DNA of 64,000 bases from positions 1 through 64,000 of the forward strand of contig NZ_QJRP01000017.1 in NCBI RefSeq assembly GCF_003205295.1, in the 5' to 3' direction. The position numbers and the translations under genes were made by a program. The notes beneath the pieces are model-generated. The model made no database searches, was not told the origin of the DNA, and worked only from the letters and a program-made list of their open reading frames with translations. Positions 8,160 to 16,256 of the stretch are shown here, in pieces (position 1 is the first letter of the stretch; each line of letters starts with the position of its first letter). Source of the DNA: Pseudomonas mosselii. Its GTDB lineage: Bacteria; Pseudomonadota; Gammaproteobacteria; Pseudomonadales; Pseudomonadaceae.

Positions 8160-8609
8160 ATGAACGTCATTGCCTGTGATCTGCACCACCTGGACGCCGC
8201 CGCGGACCTCTTCAACCAGTACCGGATGTTCTACCAGGAAGCGGATGACCTCCCCGCTTCCCGCGCATTCCTCAAGACCAACCTCGAGACCGGCAACTCG
8301 CGCATCTACTTGCTGCTGGACGCCGACGGCCAGGCCATCGCCTTTGCCCAGCTGTACCCGGCGACCTGCTCGCTGGCGATGAAGCGCTTCTACTGGCTGT
8401 ATGACCTGTTCGTTGCTCCGCACGCCCGCAGGGGTGGTCATGCCCGTTACCTGATGCAGCAACTGACCGATATTTTCCAGGCCGAGGGCGCGCAGCGGTT
8501 GAGCCTGGACACCGCCCGGACCAACCTCGCCGCCCAGGCGCTGTATGAATCGCTGGGGTATGTAGCCGAGCAGGACTTCGTGACCTATCACAAGATGCTC
8601 GATCACTGA
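8160..8609 (+). CDS. GNAT family N-acetyltransferase
   Basis: A 149-residue acetyltransferase. The acetyl-CoA binding segment is LFVAPHARRGGHARYLMQQL (motif A, RxxGxA), and a late motif B region reads AQALYESLGYVAEQDFVTYH. The acceptor substrate cannot be predicted. It begins 35 bp after the HigA-like gene on the same strand, so the two may share a transcript. Confidence 0.88.
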   Translation: MNVIACDLHHLDAAADLFNQYRMFYQEADDLPASRAFLKTNLETGNSRIYLLLDADGQAIAFAQLYPATCSLAMKRFYWLYDLFVAPHARRGGHARYLMQQLTDIFQAEGAQRLSLDTARTNLAAQALYESLGYVAEQDFVTYHKMLDH

Positions 8610-8767
8610 GGCCTGCATGCCACCGTGCGCCATCGGATAAGCGGGCTTGGCGCATACGTACAACGTTCTGTACATTCCCTGGCAACTCTCAGGTCGAGCA
8701 TCCCTCGTCAGGTGTCGGTCAAAAATGCCCTACGCAAGCCTCGGCCAAGTCCTGCATCAAGCCTTGC

Positions 8768-8780
8768 GTACCCGTGGTAC
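8768..8780. promoter_or_regulatory. Candidate YefM-YoeB operator
   Basis: GTACC-CGT-GGTAC is a perfect 5-bp inverted repeat, 27 bp before the yefM start. YefM-type antitoxins repress their own operons through short palindromes with TGTACA/GTAC cores, and this is the only such palindrome close to the start. The assignment is from position and core sequence only. Confidence 0.45.
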
Positions 8781-8806
8781 ATGATGTGTTCAGAAAGGAA
8801 CAACCA

Positions 8807-9091
8807 ATGAACGTACTCACTTTCAGCCAGGCCCGCGCCAGCCTGAAACAGGCGATGGATGATGTCTGTCGCGACCATGAGCCGACGGTCATTACCCGGC
8901 AACGTGGCGAGCCGGTAGTCCTGCTTTCTTTGGACGACTACAACGCCATGGCCGAAACCATGTACCTGCTGGGCACCGAAAACAACGCGTCGCGTCTGCG
9001 TCAGTCCATCGCTCAGCACAAGGCTGGAAATACCTTCAGCAAGGACATTCCGTTGCATGACGCAGAAGCAGAAACGGCAGAACAAGGCTGA
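8807..9091 (+). CDS. yefM: YefM-type antitoxin
   Basis: A 94-residue Phd/YefM antitoxin. The N-terminal fold begins MNVLTFSQARASLKQAMDDV and contains the conserved RGEPVVLLSLDDYNAMAETMYL. The C-terminus is expected to wrap and inhibit the toxin. AAGGA lies eight bases before the ATG. It overlaps the toxin gene by 35 bp, the classic translationally coupled order. The YefM-YoeB complex would repress the promoter upstream. Confidence 0.93.
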   Translation: MNVLTFSQARASLKQAMDDVCRDHEPTVITRQRGEPVVLLSLDDYNAMAETMYLLGTENNASRLRQSIAQHKAGNTFSKDIPLHDAEAETAEQG

Positions 9092-9359
9092 GGCCCGCAA
9101 AGCCATCAAGGTGTCCTTCACCCCGATCGGCTGGGAGGACTTCGTGCATTGGCAGTCGGCCGACACCAAAGTCCTCGCGAGGGTGCTGACCCTGATCGAC
9201 GAATGCTGCCGCTCGCCTTTCAAGGGCACGGGCAAACCCGAGCCATTGAAAGGCGACCTGACCGGTTACTGGTCGCGGCGGATCAACAAGGAGCATCGCT
9301 TCGTCTACTACTACGAAACTGGTGCACTGACTGTGCTGGCCTGCAGGTTTCACTACTAG
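9057..9359 (+). CDS. yoeB: YoeB-type ribosome-dependent mRNA interferase toxin
   Basis: The last 84 residues align along their whole length with E. coli YoeB, including PEPLKGDLTGYWSRRINKEH and the C-terminal ACRFHY. The arginines and the final His-Tyr needed for mRNA cleavage on the ribosome are all present, so the toxin looks intact. The ATG at 9057 adds 16 basic residues before the usual start, and makes an unusually long 35-bp overlap with yefM. A GTG at 9111 would give a canonical-length protein, so the true start is uncertain. Confidence 0.93.
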   Translation: MTQKQKRQNKAEARKAIKVSFTPIGWEDFVHWQSADTKVLARVLTLIDECCRSPFKGTGKPEPLKGDLTGYWSRRINKEHRFVYYYETGALTVLACRFHY

Positions 9360-9377
9360 CAGCTCTGCAACGCCTGC

Positions 9378-9692
9378 TCAGCCCCGCTCTATCCCATCCA
9401 GCACAGCCGAAGCCAAGGCCAGCCCTTTCTCCAGGGAGTTCTCCGTCGCCACCAGCAGGCTGCGCAGTGGTTCGCTGGCTTTTTCCAGGGCCATTGCGTT
9501 GGTTTCGTAGGCCGCCTGCAAGGCCGCTACCGCGCACACCAGCGCATCCTCGCCATCAATACCGGCATGCACCGAGAACATCGGTGGATGGGCGTCGTGG
9601 CACGTGCCGAAATGGGCATGGGCCGTGATCGAGGGTCATGGACGAACCTCCCGGAGCAAGACGCGGGGTGGATCGGGCACGATTTTCAGCAT
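9378..9692 (-). pseudogene. Broken MLKIVPDPP-family (DUF3077-like) gene with in-frame TGA
   Basis: From the ATG at 9692, with TAGGAG ten bases upstream, the frame reads MLKIVPDPPRVLLREVRP and then hits TGA at 9636-9638. The same frame stays open afterwards and reads like the rest of a DUF3077-type protein: an HPPMFSVHAGIDGEDALV segment followed by alanine-rich helices to the stop at 9378. The downstream ATG at 9581 has no ribosome site. I read this as one gene stopped by a nonsense change at codon 19. The same N-terminus opens the intact gene at 35921. Confidence 0.72.
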
Positions 9693-9896
9693 GGTTCAGC
9701 ACTCCTACATAGCCAGGGGAGCTGCCGATATCCGCTTGCACTCGGAACGATGGAGGCAGCTGTACGTAGGTGTGCAAGACCGTGGATGTAGGAACCCGGC
9801 AGGCCCGAAGGCCTCCCACGTACAGCCGCCATTGAGCGGCTTGAACCACATCCTCGGGCTTGCACACCCGGTCGTTGAATTGGCAACGACAGGACA
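9693..9896 (-). ncRNA. Structured leader RNA, copy B, upstream of the broken MLKIVPDPP-family gene
   Basis: Predicted transcript from about 9890 down to 9693. In RNA order the elements are as follows. A 7-bp hairpin GTCGTTG/CAACGAC (9890-9871). A CGGG/CCCG hairpin with loop TGTGCAAG (9870-9855). The 5' arm of a 13-bp stem (9830-9818). A hairpin AGGCC-UUCG-GGCCU (9814-9801). A free element CTTGCACACC (9778-9769) complementary to the loop. The 3' stem arm (9767-9755). A UCCG/CGGA hairpin with loop AGTGCAAG (9746-9731), also complementary to that element. The same architecture with different bases is present at 35716-35920. Confidence 0.7.
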
Positions 9897-9925
9897 AGAC
9901 TAAGGAGCGCGACTGGCCAGAACAA
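9897..9925 (-). promoter_or_regulatory. Sigma-70-like promoter of leader copy B
   Basis: On the minus strand: TTGTTC (-35, bases 9925-9920), a 17-bp spacer, TAGTCT (-10, bases 9902-9897). The copy at 35.7 kb has TTGCGA, 17 bp, TAGTCT in the same place. The expected start, near 9890, falls exactly on the first base of the 5' hairpin. Confidence 0.6.
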
Positions 9926-10119
9926 CAGCTGAAAGGCCGTAAAAGCATGCTTGGGAAACGTCCTACGTGAAATAGGGAAAGTCTTAGTAATCCGCTTGAA
10001 ACAACTGTCCTGGCCTCATCGCGGGGCAAGCCCGCTCCCACGTTTCTCCCGCTATCTGCCCAGTTATTTGCCCTGAAAGTCAGGACAATTTCTGATTTTC
10101 CTGTACACGAAACATCTAC
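9926..10119. other. Intergenic stretch with a single REP half
   Basis: Together with the leader, this makes a gap of about 530 bp without an intact gene. It holds one REP arm, CATCGCGGGGCAAGCCCGCT, near 10018-10037 without a close partner. Nothing else was recognised until the chemoreceptor promoter. Confidence 0.6.
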
Positions 10120-10147
10120 TAAAGGTTTATATTCCGCCCGCCGAAAC
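10120..10147 (+). promoter_or_regulatory. FliA (sigma-28) type promoter for the chemoreceptor
   Basis: TAAAGGTT, 12 bp, GCCGAAAC is close to the flagellar sigma-28 consensus TAAAGTTT-N11/12-GCCGATAA. It lies 75 bp before the start of a methyl-accepting chemotaxis gene, a class commonly under FliA control in Pseudomonas. Confidence 0.65.
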
Positions 10148-10222
10148 AGAAAAGGTAGCAAGTGGCCACCACTTCATCGAAGCGGCCATGTACACCCTTC
10201 ACTCTCACGGATGGGCGTCACC

Positions 10223-12163
10223 ATGAAAATAAAAAACAAACTGATCCTGGCCTTCGTACTGGTGGCCTTCATCCCGGTGGCGTTGGTTGGCGGGATCTCG
10301 GTGCTGAACATCCGCAGCGAGGCGGTCGACCAGTTCCTCGACGGCAGCACCCGGGAAATCCGCCAGATCGACGGCAACATGCGCCAGTTCTTCGATGGCA
10401 CGCTGCAGAACGTCGATCAAATGGCCAAGGATCCTGTATACACCTCGGTCACCTCGCTCAAGGACTACACCGGCGCGGATGCCGCACGCCAGCCAATGCC
10501 CGAGGCCGCGCAGAAGGTGATCGATGCCTTCGCCCGCTACGGCACCACCCACCCGGCAGCGGCGATCCTGTCCATCGGCCTCGAGGACGGCAGCTACGCC
10601 AAATGGCCGGACGACCCGCAACTGGCCAAGTACGACCCGCGCACCCGCCCCTGGTACAAGGCCGCCATGGCCAGCCCGGACAAGACCGTGCGCACCGCCG
10701 CCTATTACTACGACAAGGATGACGTGGCCCTGGTCGGCACCGCCCGGGCGCTGCTCGACGAGGCCGGCAAGGCCAAGGGCGTGTTCGTGGTCAGCGTGTC
10801 GCTGAAGAACCTCACCGAGCTGGTCAGGAGCATCAAGCTGGGCGACAGCGGCTACGTGATGCTGATCGAGGACGGCACCGTGCTGGTCGACCCGCGCAAC
10901 GCCAGCCACGGTTTCAAGCAGCTCAAGGACCTCGGCGCGCCCTACGCGCAACTGGCCGCCACTTCCCAAGGCTCCACCGACGTGGTGATCGACGGCGTGC
11001 GCTACATGGCCAATGTGTGGACCTCGCCAGGCCTTGGCTGGCGCTTCGTCGGCCTGATCGAGTACGACGAGGTGATGGCCGCGGCCACACGCATGACCTA
11101 TGTCACCGCGTTGATCGTGGTGGTGCTGGCCCTGGTCTTCGCCCTGGTGGCCGCGGCGTTCTCGCGGGTGATCGTCAAGCCGATCGGCCAGGTCAGTATC
11201 GGCCTGCAGTCGATCGCCGAGGGTGAAGGCGACCTGCGCCGCGACCTGCAGGTGCAGGGCAAGGACGAAACCGCCGAGCTGGCCGGCTGGTTCAACAAGT
11301 TCCTCGCCGCCATCCGCCAGCTGATCCAGCGCATCGGCGCGGCCTCGACCAATCTGCACGAAGCCTCGCGCAGCAACAGCGAAATGGCCGGCAACATGAA
11401 CGAGGCCGCCGGGCGCCAGCGCGAGGCGGTGGAGCTGGTGTCCACCGCGTTCAACGAGATGGTCGCCACCGCCAACGAAGTGGCGCGCTCGTGCAGCAGC
11501 GCCGCCGACGCCGCCGAGCACGGCCACCGCCGGGTGGCCGAGGGCAAGCAGCAGATCGAGGCGACCACCGACAACGTCAATCGCCTGGGCCGGCGCCTGA
11601 GCGAGTCGTCCCAGGCCATGGTCGAGCTGGAAGAAGGCAGCCGCAGCATCAACCAGATCCTCGGCACCATCCGCGCCATCGCCGAGCAGACCAACCTGCT
11701 GGCGCTCAACGCCGCCATCGAGGCGGCCCGGGCCGGCGACCAGGGCCGTGGTTTTGCCGTGGTGGCCGATGAAGTCCGCGCGCTGGCCAAGCGCACCGCC
11801 GACTCCACCGGCGAGATCGACCAGTTGCTCAACACCCTCGGCGGCAAGACCCAGGAGGTCTCGCAGAAAATGGAAAGCTGCCTGGACCTGTCGCGGGCCA
11901 GCGTGTCGTCGATCGAAAGCGCGCGGGACAGCTTCGAGGGCATCCAGCTCTCGGTGAACGAGATCCGCGACCAGAACCTGCAGATCTCCGCCGCCGCCGA
12001 GGAGCAGCACAGCGTGGCCGAGGAGATCAACCGGCATATCCAGCAGATCTACGACGAGGCACGGCTGGTGGAGGGGTTGGCCAGTTCCGCCCAAGCTGAC
12101 TCCGGCAGGTTGGCGCAGTTGTCGGATGAGTTGAATGGGCTGGTGGGTCGCTTCAAGTCGTGA
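10223..12163 (+). CDS. Methyl-accepting chemotaxis protein with dCache sensor
   Basis: A 646-residue chemoreceptor. TM1 is residues about 6-28. A periplasmic dCache_1 domain follows to about 285, with the ligand-pocket motif YDPRTRPWYKAAM near residues 150-162, of the kind found in amino-acid and amine receptors. TM2 is about 291-313, then a HAMP domain. The cytoplasmic hairpin tip carries AEQTNLLALNAAIEAARAGD around residue 490. ATG 10223 (MKIKNKLILAF) is preferred over 10211 because it gives a normal TM1. A flagellar-type promoter lies upstream. No CheB/CheR pentapeptide is seen at the C-terminus (it ends GLVGRFKS). Confidence 0.93.
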   Translation: MKIKNKLILAFVLVAFIPVALVGGISVLNIRSEAVDQFLDGSTREIRQIDGNMRQFFDGTLQNVDQMAKDPVYTSVTSLKDYTGADAARQPMPEAAQKVIDAFARYGTTHPAAAILSIGLEDGSYAKWPDDPQLAKYDPRTRPWYKAAMASPDKTVRTAAYYYDKDDVALVGTARALLDEAGKAKGVFVVSVSLKNLTELVRSIKLGDSGYVMLIEDGTVLVDPRNASHGFKQLKDLGAPYAQLAATSQGSTDVVIDGVRYMANVWTSPGLGWRFVGLIEYDEVMAAATRMTYVTALIVVVLALVFALVAAAFSRVIVKPIGQVSIGLQSIAEGEGDLRRDLQVQGKDETAELAGWFNKFLAAIRQLIQRIGAASTNLHEASRSNSEMAGNMNEAAGRQREAVELVSTAFNEMVATANEVARSCSSAADAAEHGHRRVAEGKQQIEATTDNVNRLGRRLSESSQAMVELEEGSRSINQILGTIRAIAEQTNLLALNAAIEAARAGDQGRGFAVVADEVRALAKRTADSTGEIDQLLNTLGGKTQEVSQKMESCLDLSRASVSSIESARDSFEGIQLSVNEIRDQNLQISAAAEEQHSVAEEINRHIQQIYDEARLVEGLASSAQADSGRLAQLSDELNGLVGRFKS

Positions 12164-12184
12164 CCTTTGGCTTCACGCGGGCCC

Positions 12185-12301
12185 TGTAGGAGCGGCCTTG
12201 TGTCGCGAAAGGGCTGCGTAGCAGCCCCGGGATTTCAGCGTTGATGCAGAGATTGCCGGGGCCGCTTTGCGGCCCTTTCGCGACACAAGGCCGCTCCTAC
12301 A
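12185..12301. repeat. BIME-like inverted pair, TAGGAGCGGCCTTGTG type
   Basis: Outer arms TGTAGGAGCGGCCTTGTGTC and its complement, with inner GC-rich arms. It is nearly identical to the elements at 4487 and 56372. It lies between the chemoreceptor and the MFS gene. Confidence 0.88.
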
Positions 12302-12354
12302 GGACTTGCGCATGGCTCGGCTACAGTGAACTCGACGCCATCCTCGAGAGCACC

Positions 12355-13521
12355 ATGCCCAACCATCACCCCATCCCCCGCAGCGTCTGGGCCCTGGGCC
12401 TCGTCTCGCTGCTGATGGACATCTCCTCCGAGATGATCCACGCCCTGCTCCCGCTGTACATGGTCACCGTGCTCGGCACCTCGGTGCTGGCCGTGGGCCT
12501 GATCGAAGGCATCGCCGAGGCGACGGCGGCGATCACCAAGGTGTTCTCCGGCGCCCTCAGTGACCGCCTGGGCAAGCGCAAGCTGTTGACGGTGATCGGC
12601 TACGGCCTGGCCGCTGTGACCAAGCCGGTGTTCCCGCTGGCCCCCGGGCTGGAATGGCTGACCGCCGCACGTTTCGTCGACCGTGTCGGCAAGGGCATCC
12701 GCGGCGCGCCAAGGGATGCGCTGATCGCCGATGTTACCCTGGCCGAGCTGCGCGGCGCGGCATTCGGCCTGCGCCAGGCGCTGGATACGGTTGGGGCCTT
12801 TGTCGGGCCATTGCTGGCGATCCTGTTGATGTGGCTGACCGCCAGCCACTTCCAGACGGTGTTCTGGGTGGCGGTGATTCCGGCGTTCATGGCGCTCTAT
12901 GTGCTGGTAGCCTTCGTCCGCGAGCCCGAAAAACCAGTTGCACTCGGCACCGTGGCCGCGCCTCTGGCACTTCGCGAACTGGCCCGGCTGGGCAACGGTT
13001 ACTGGCGCCTGGTCATCCTGGCCACGCTGTTCACCCTGGCGCGCTTCAGCGAAGCGTTTCTGCTGCTGCGTGGCCAGGCGCTTGGCCTTGCCGCCTTGTG
13101 GGCGCCAGCGGTGCTGGTGCTGATGTCGCTGGCGTATTCACTGTCGGCCTATCCTGCCGGGGCACTCTCCGACAAGGTCGGGCGACGGGGTGTGTTGATG
13201 CTCGGGCTGGCCCTGCTGGTACTGGCCGATCTGCTGCTGGCCTGGTTGCCGGGCCTGTCCGGCCTGGCACTGGGCGTGATCCTGTGGGGGTTGCACATGG
13301 GGTTTACCCAAGGCGTGTTCAGCGCCTTGATCGCCGATAGCGCCCCCGAGGATCTGCGCGGGACCGCGTTTGGCGTGTTCAATCTGGTGACGGGGGTGGC
13401 GTTGCTGGTGGCCAGTGTACTGGCTGGAGGGTTGTGGGACTGGGTGGGGTATCAGGCGACGTTCATGGTGGGGGGCGTGTTCGCCGCTACCACAATGGCA
13501 GGGTTGTGGTTCATACGATGA
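12355..13521 (+). CDS. MFS family transporter
   Basis: A 388-residue protein with about twelve membrane segments. The cytoplasmic loop between helices 2 and 3 has the MFS signature (GALSDRLGKRKLL, G-x-x-x-D-R-x-G-(R/K)-(R/K)), and a degenerate second copy, GALSDKVGRRGVLML, opens the second half. The N-terminus has an acidic membrane motif, LLMDISSEMIHALLPLY. Drug or metabolite efflux is possible; no specific substrate is supported. The frame is open through the upstream repeat, but ATG 12355 is the first that begins a normal MFS N-terminus. Confidence 0.9.
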   Translation: MPNHHPIPRSVWALGLVSLLMDISSEMIHALLPLYMVTVLGTSVLAVGLIEGIAEATAAITKVFSGALSDRLGKRKLLTVIGYGLAAVTKPVFPLAPGLEWLTAARFVDRVGKGIRGAPRDALIADVTLAELRGAAFGLRQALDTVGAFVGPLLAILLMWLTASHFQTVFWVAVIPAFMALYVLVAFVREPEKPVALGTVAAPLALRELARLGNGYWRLVILATLFTLARFSEAFLLLRGQALGLAALWAPAVLVLMSLAYSLSAYPAGALSDKVGRRGVLMLGLALLVLADLLLAWLPGLSGLALGVILWGLHMGFTQGVFSALIADSAPEDLRGTAFGVFNLVTGVALLVASVLAGGLWDWVGYQATFMVGGVFAATTMAGLWFIR

Positions 13522-13556
13522 GGCCAGCAGGAACAACTTCATTGCCGGAGCTGACG

Positions 13557-13585
13557 CCATCGCGGGGCAAGCCCGCTCCTACAGG
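13557..13585. repeat. Single REP arm
   Basis: CATCGCGGGGCAAGCCCGCT followed by CCTACAG, a lone half of the GGGGCAAGCCC palindrome class, between the convergent MFS and ABC transporter genes. Confidence 0.65.
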
Positions 13586-13603
13586 GATGCGGGCGGCCTG
13601 AAT

Positions 13604-15418
13604 TTACAGGGTCATGGCTGCCGGCTGCTGCTCCAGCAACGACCATCCCCCCTGCCCGTCCACCTCCAGACGGTGGGAGTGGAACCCCGCCAAGGTACTG
13701 CGGTGCCCGACACTGACCAGCAGCGTCGCCGGCAACTCCGCGCGCAGCAGCGAATACAGCGCATGCTCCAGCCCTTCGTCCATCGCCGAGGTGGACTCGT
13801 CGAGGAACACCACCTGCGGCCGGTTGAACAGCACCCGGGAGAACGCCAGGCGCTGCTGTTCGCCCAGCGAGAGGATCCGCGACCAGTCGCGCTGCTCGTC
13901 CAACCGTTCGGCCAGATGGGCGAGATTGACCTGGCGCAAGGCCTGCTGCATGCGCGCATCGTCACCGGGCACGCCCTGTGCCGGGTAGGCAATGCCGGTG
14001 CGCAGGTCACCCAGTGGCAGGTACGGGCGCTGCGAGAGGAACAGTGCCTGTGTCCCCTGCGGCCGCCTGACTTCACCCTCGGCATAGGGCCAAAGGCCCG
14101 CCAGGGCACGCAGCAAGGTGGTCTTGCCGCTGCCCGATGGCCCTTTGATCAGCAGCGCCTGGCCGCTGTGCAAATTCAAGTCGAGATCGGCGATCAGCGC
14201 GTGGCCATCGGGGCGACGCACCTGCAAGCCCTGGATCCCCAGCGCATGGTCCTGATCCACGCTGACTACACGCGGCAACTCACTGGCCTGCTGGTTGGCA
14301 TCGAGAAAGCCCGTCAGACGGTCGAGGGTGGCGCGGTACTGGGCGAAGGTGTCGTAGGACTCACGGAAGAACGACAGCGAATCCTGCACCTGGCCGAACG
14401 CCTGGGCGGTCTGCATCACATCGCCGAGCTTGATCGCGCCGCTGAAGAAGCGCGGTGCCTGGAGGATAAACGGGAACACCACCGCCACCTGGCTGACGCC
14501 CAGGTTGAAGCCGCTGAACTTGAGGTTCCGGAACACCAACGCCCAGGCGTTGCCAATCAGCGCGAAGAAGCGGCCAAGCAAGGTGCCTCGCTCCACCTGC
14601 GCGCCCTGGTAGAAGGCGATGTTCTCAGCGTTCTCGCACAGGCGCATCAAGGCATAACGGAAGTTGGCGGTGAGTTTCTCGTTGAGGAAGTTGAGGCGGA
14701 TCAGCGGCTGGCCAAGGCGAAAGGCAATCCATGTGGCGATCAGCACATAGACATACACGGCGAACACCATCGCCCGGGGGACTTCGATGCCGGCCACCGC
14801 CAGCGGCGCCGACAGCCCCCAGAGAATGCCGGTAAAGGCCACCAGCGACACCAGCGCGCTCACCGCCCCCAGCGCCAGCGACACGGAGCCGGTGACGAAG
14901 GCGTTCACATCCAGTTCGATACGCTGGTCGGGGTTGTCCACCGGCTCGGCGAGGAACTGCCCACGGTAGTAGGCATCACCGTGCATCCAGTCGGCGGTCA
15001 GGCGTTCGGTGAGCCACACCCGCCAGCGGATGTTGAACGCCTGGGTGACGTAGAAGGCGAACAGCGAGCGCAATACATGAATGGTCGCCAGCACCGCGAA
15101 CACCCCGAGCAGGTACCAGAACGCGGTCTGGTCCAGTGCCTGCAAGGCGCTGTAGAAGCCGTTGTACCAGAACGAGAACAGCACGTTCAGGCGCACCGCG
15201 AACAGCGTCAGGACCAGCAGCAGGGCGAAGGCCAGCAACGGTCGCCAACTGCGGCGCAAGCTGAAATAGGGTCCGGCCAGTTGCCAGAACTGCGCCCCCC
15301 AACGGGTATGGCGCACCGCCAGCAAGGCGGTAATGGTGAAGCAGACAAGGGTGACCAACGAGGCGATTGCCAGCCAGCTCAGGCTCTCTTGCAGGGCCTG
15401 GTGCCAGTTCATGTCCAT
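13604..15418 (-). CDS. ABC transporter, fused permease and ATPase (SbmA/YddA type)
   Basis: A 604-residue half-transporter. Residues about 1-330 hold six membrane helices of the SbmA/BacA-like permease class, with the family segment FLAEPVDNPDQRIELDV. Residues about 395-600 are the ATPase: Walker A GPSGSGKTTLLRALAGLWP near 428, signature LSLGEQQRLAFSRVLF near 517, Walker B QVVFLDESTSAMDEG near 537. Relatives move peptides or cobalamin-like compounds across the inner membrane, and it would act as a homodimer. The start at 15418 has GGAAG upstream. No partner gene is next to it. Confidence 0.88.
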   Translation of the reverse strand: MDMNWHQALQESLSWLAIASLVTLVCFTITALLAVRHTRWGAQFWQLAGPYFSLRRSWRPLLAFALLLVLTLFAVRLNVLFSFWYNGFYSALQALDQTAFWYLLGVFAVLATIHVLRSLFAFYVTQAFNIRWRVWLTERLTADWMHGDAYYRGQFLAEPVDNPDQRIELDVNAFVTGSVSLALGAVSALVSLVAFTGILWGLSAPLAVAGIEVPRAMVFAVYVYVLIATWIAFRLGQPLIRLNFLNEKLTANFRYALMRLCENAENIAFYQGAQVERGTLLGRFFALIGNAWALVFRNLKFSGFNLGVSQVAVVFPFILQAPRFFSGAIKLGDVMQTAQAFGQVQDSLSFFRESYDTFAQYRATLDRLTGFLDANQQASELPRVVSVDQDHALGIQGLQVRRPDGHALIADLDLNLHSGQALLIKGPSGSGKTTLLRALAGLWPYAEGEVRRPQGTQALFLSQRPYLPLGDLRTGIAYPAQGVPGDDARMQQALRQVNLAHLAERLDEQRDWSRILSLGEQQRLAFSRVLFNRPQVVFLDESTSAMDEGLEHALYSLLRAELPATLLVSVGHRSTLAGFHSHRLEVDGQGGWSLLEQQPAAMTL

Positions 15419-15579
15419 GGTGTGCTTCCGTAGAGGATGTTTTTGCGAGCGTAGCACCGGACCTGCATTGCCCCTGCAAACATGACGGACATTTCATCCA
15501 GATCATGCGCTGCGCCAACATCTGTGCAGGACTTGTCCGGGCGCGGATAATCGCGGCACCGCCACTGCAGAACCGAGCC

Positions 15580-15999
15580 ATGAACATTCGCCGTGCTGGA
15601 CTACAGGATCTACCCGCCCTGATCACCATCGACAGCGTCGTCCGCCAGGACCCGCAGCGTGCCGAACAGATTGCCGACTGGCTCGGGCAGTACCGTTGCC
15701 TGGTGGCCGAGGTACAGGGCAAGGTGGCCGCCTATACGGTGATGCACCAGCACTTCTTCGGTTGCGCGTTCATCGAGATGCTGATGGTCGAAGAGGGCCA
15801 TCGACGCAATGGTCTGGGGGCCGCGCTGCTGGCCCGCATACAGGCCGACTACGCGGGGCAGAAGCTGTTCACCTCGACCAACCGCTCCAATGGCCCGATG
15901 CGCCGCTTGCTGGAGCGCCGGGGCTTTGTCGAGAGCGGCGTTGTCGAGCACCTCGACGAAGGGGACCCGGAGCAAGTCTATTTCTGGCGATGCGATTGA
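15580..15999 (+). CDS. GNAT family N-acetyltransferase
   Basis: A 139-residue acetyltransferase with the acetyl-CoA motif EEGHRRNGLGAALLARIQAD and a late STNRSNGPMRRLLERRGFVE segment. It diverges from the ABC transporter gene, with 161 bp between the starts. The substrate is not predictable from sequence. Confidence 0.88.
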   Translation: MNIRRAGLQDLPALITIDSVVRQDPQRAEQIADWLGQYRCLVAEVQGKVAAYTVMHQHFFGCAFIEMLMVEEGHRRNGLGAALLARIQADYAGQKLFTSTNRSNGPMRRLLERRGFVESGVVEHLDEGDPEQVYFWRCD

Positions 16000-16043
16000 G
16001 CCAGCGTTCCAGGGCCCTACAGGGGCAGGCGTGAATTGCGCAA

Positions 16044-16256
16044 TCAAACCACCGGCTGAAGTGCCTCGCGCACCAACGCATCCAGCCCCTCGCCTCCCTC
16101 AGACTGCAGCCGTTCACCCAACTGCCGGCGCATCGCCGGCGTCCAGAAGCTCTGCAGATGCTGCCTGACTCCCTGCACCGCCTTGGCGTGATCCGGCTCG
16201 CTGTCGAAGTAATGTGCGATCTGGTTGGCCATCTTCACCAGGTTGTCGCTGCTCAT
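16044..16256 (-). CDS. fdsD: NAD-dependent formate dehydrogenase delta subunit
   Basis: A 70-residue soluble protein beginning MSSDNLVKMANQIAHYF, followed by a short amphipathic helix with SFWTPAMRRQL, typical of FdsD. In other bacteria this small subunit is needed for assembly or stability of the FdsABG complex and has no cofactor. It overlaps the 3' end of fdsA by four bases, so it is translationally coupled as the last gene of the operon. Confidence 0.92.
   Translation of the reverse strand: MSSDNLVKMANQIAHYFDSEPDHAKAVQGVRQHLQSFWTPAMRRQLGERLQSEGGEGLDALVREALQPVV

Noticed and set aside
10205..12094. 629-codon antisense frame over the chemoreceptor gene
   Set aside because: Same reason: it is complementary to a clear coding frame with full MCP motifs.
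13415..15433. Long plus-strand frame over the ABC transporter
   Set aside because: It overlaps the complete transporter on the other strand and reads as Gln/Arg/His-rich low-complexity sequence.
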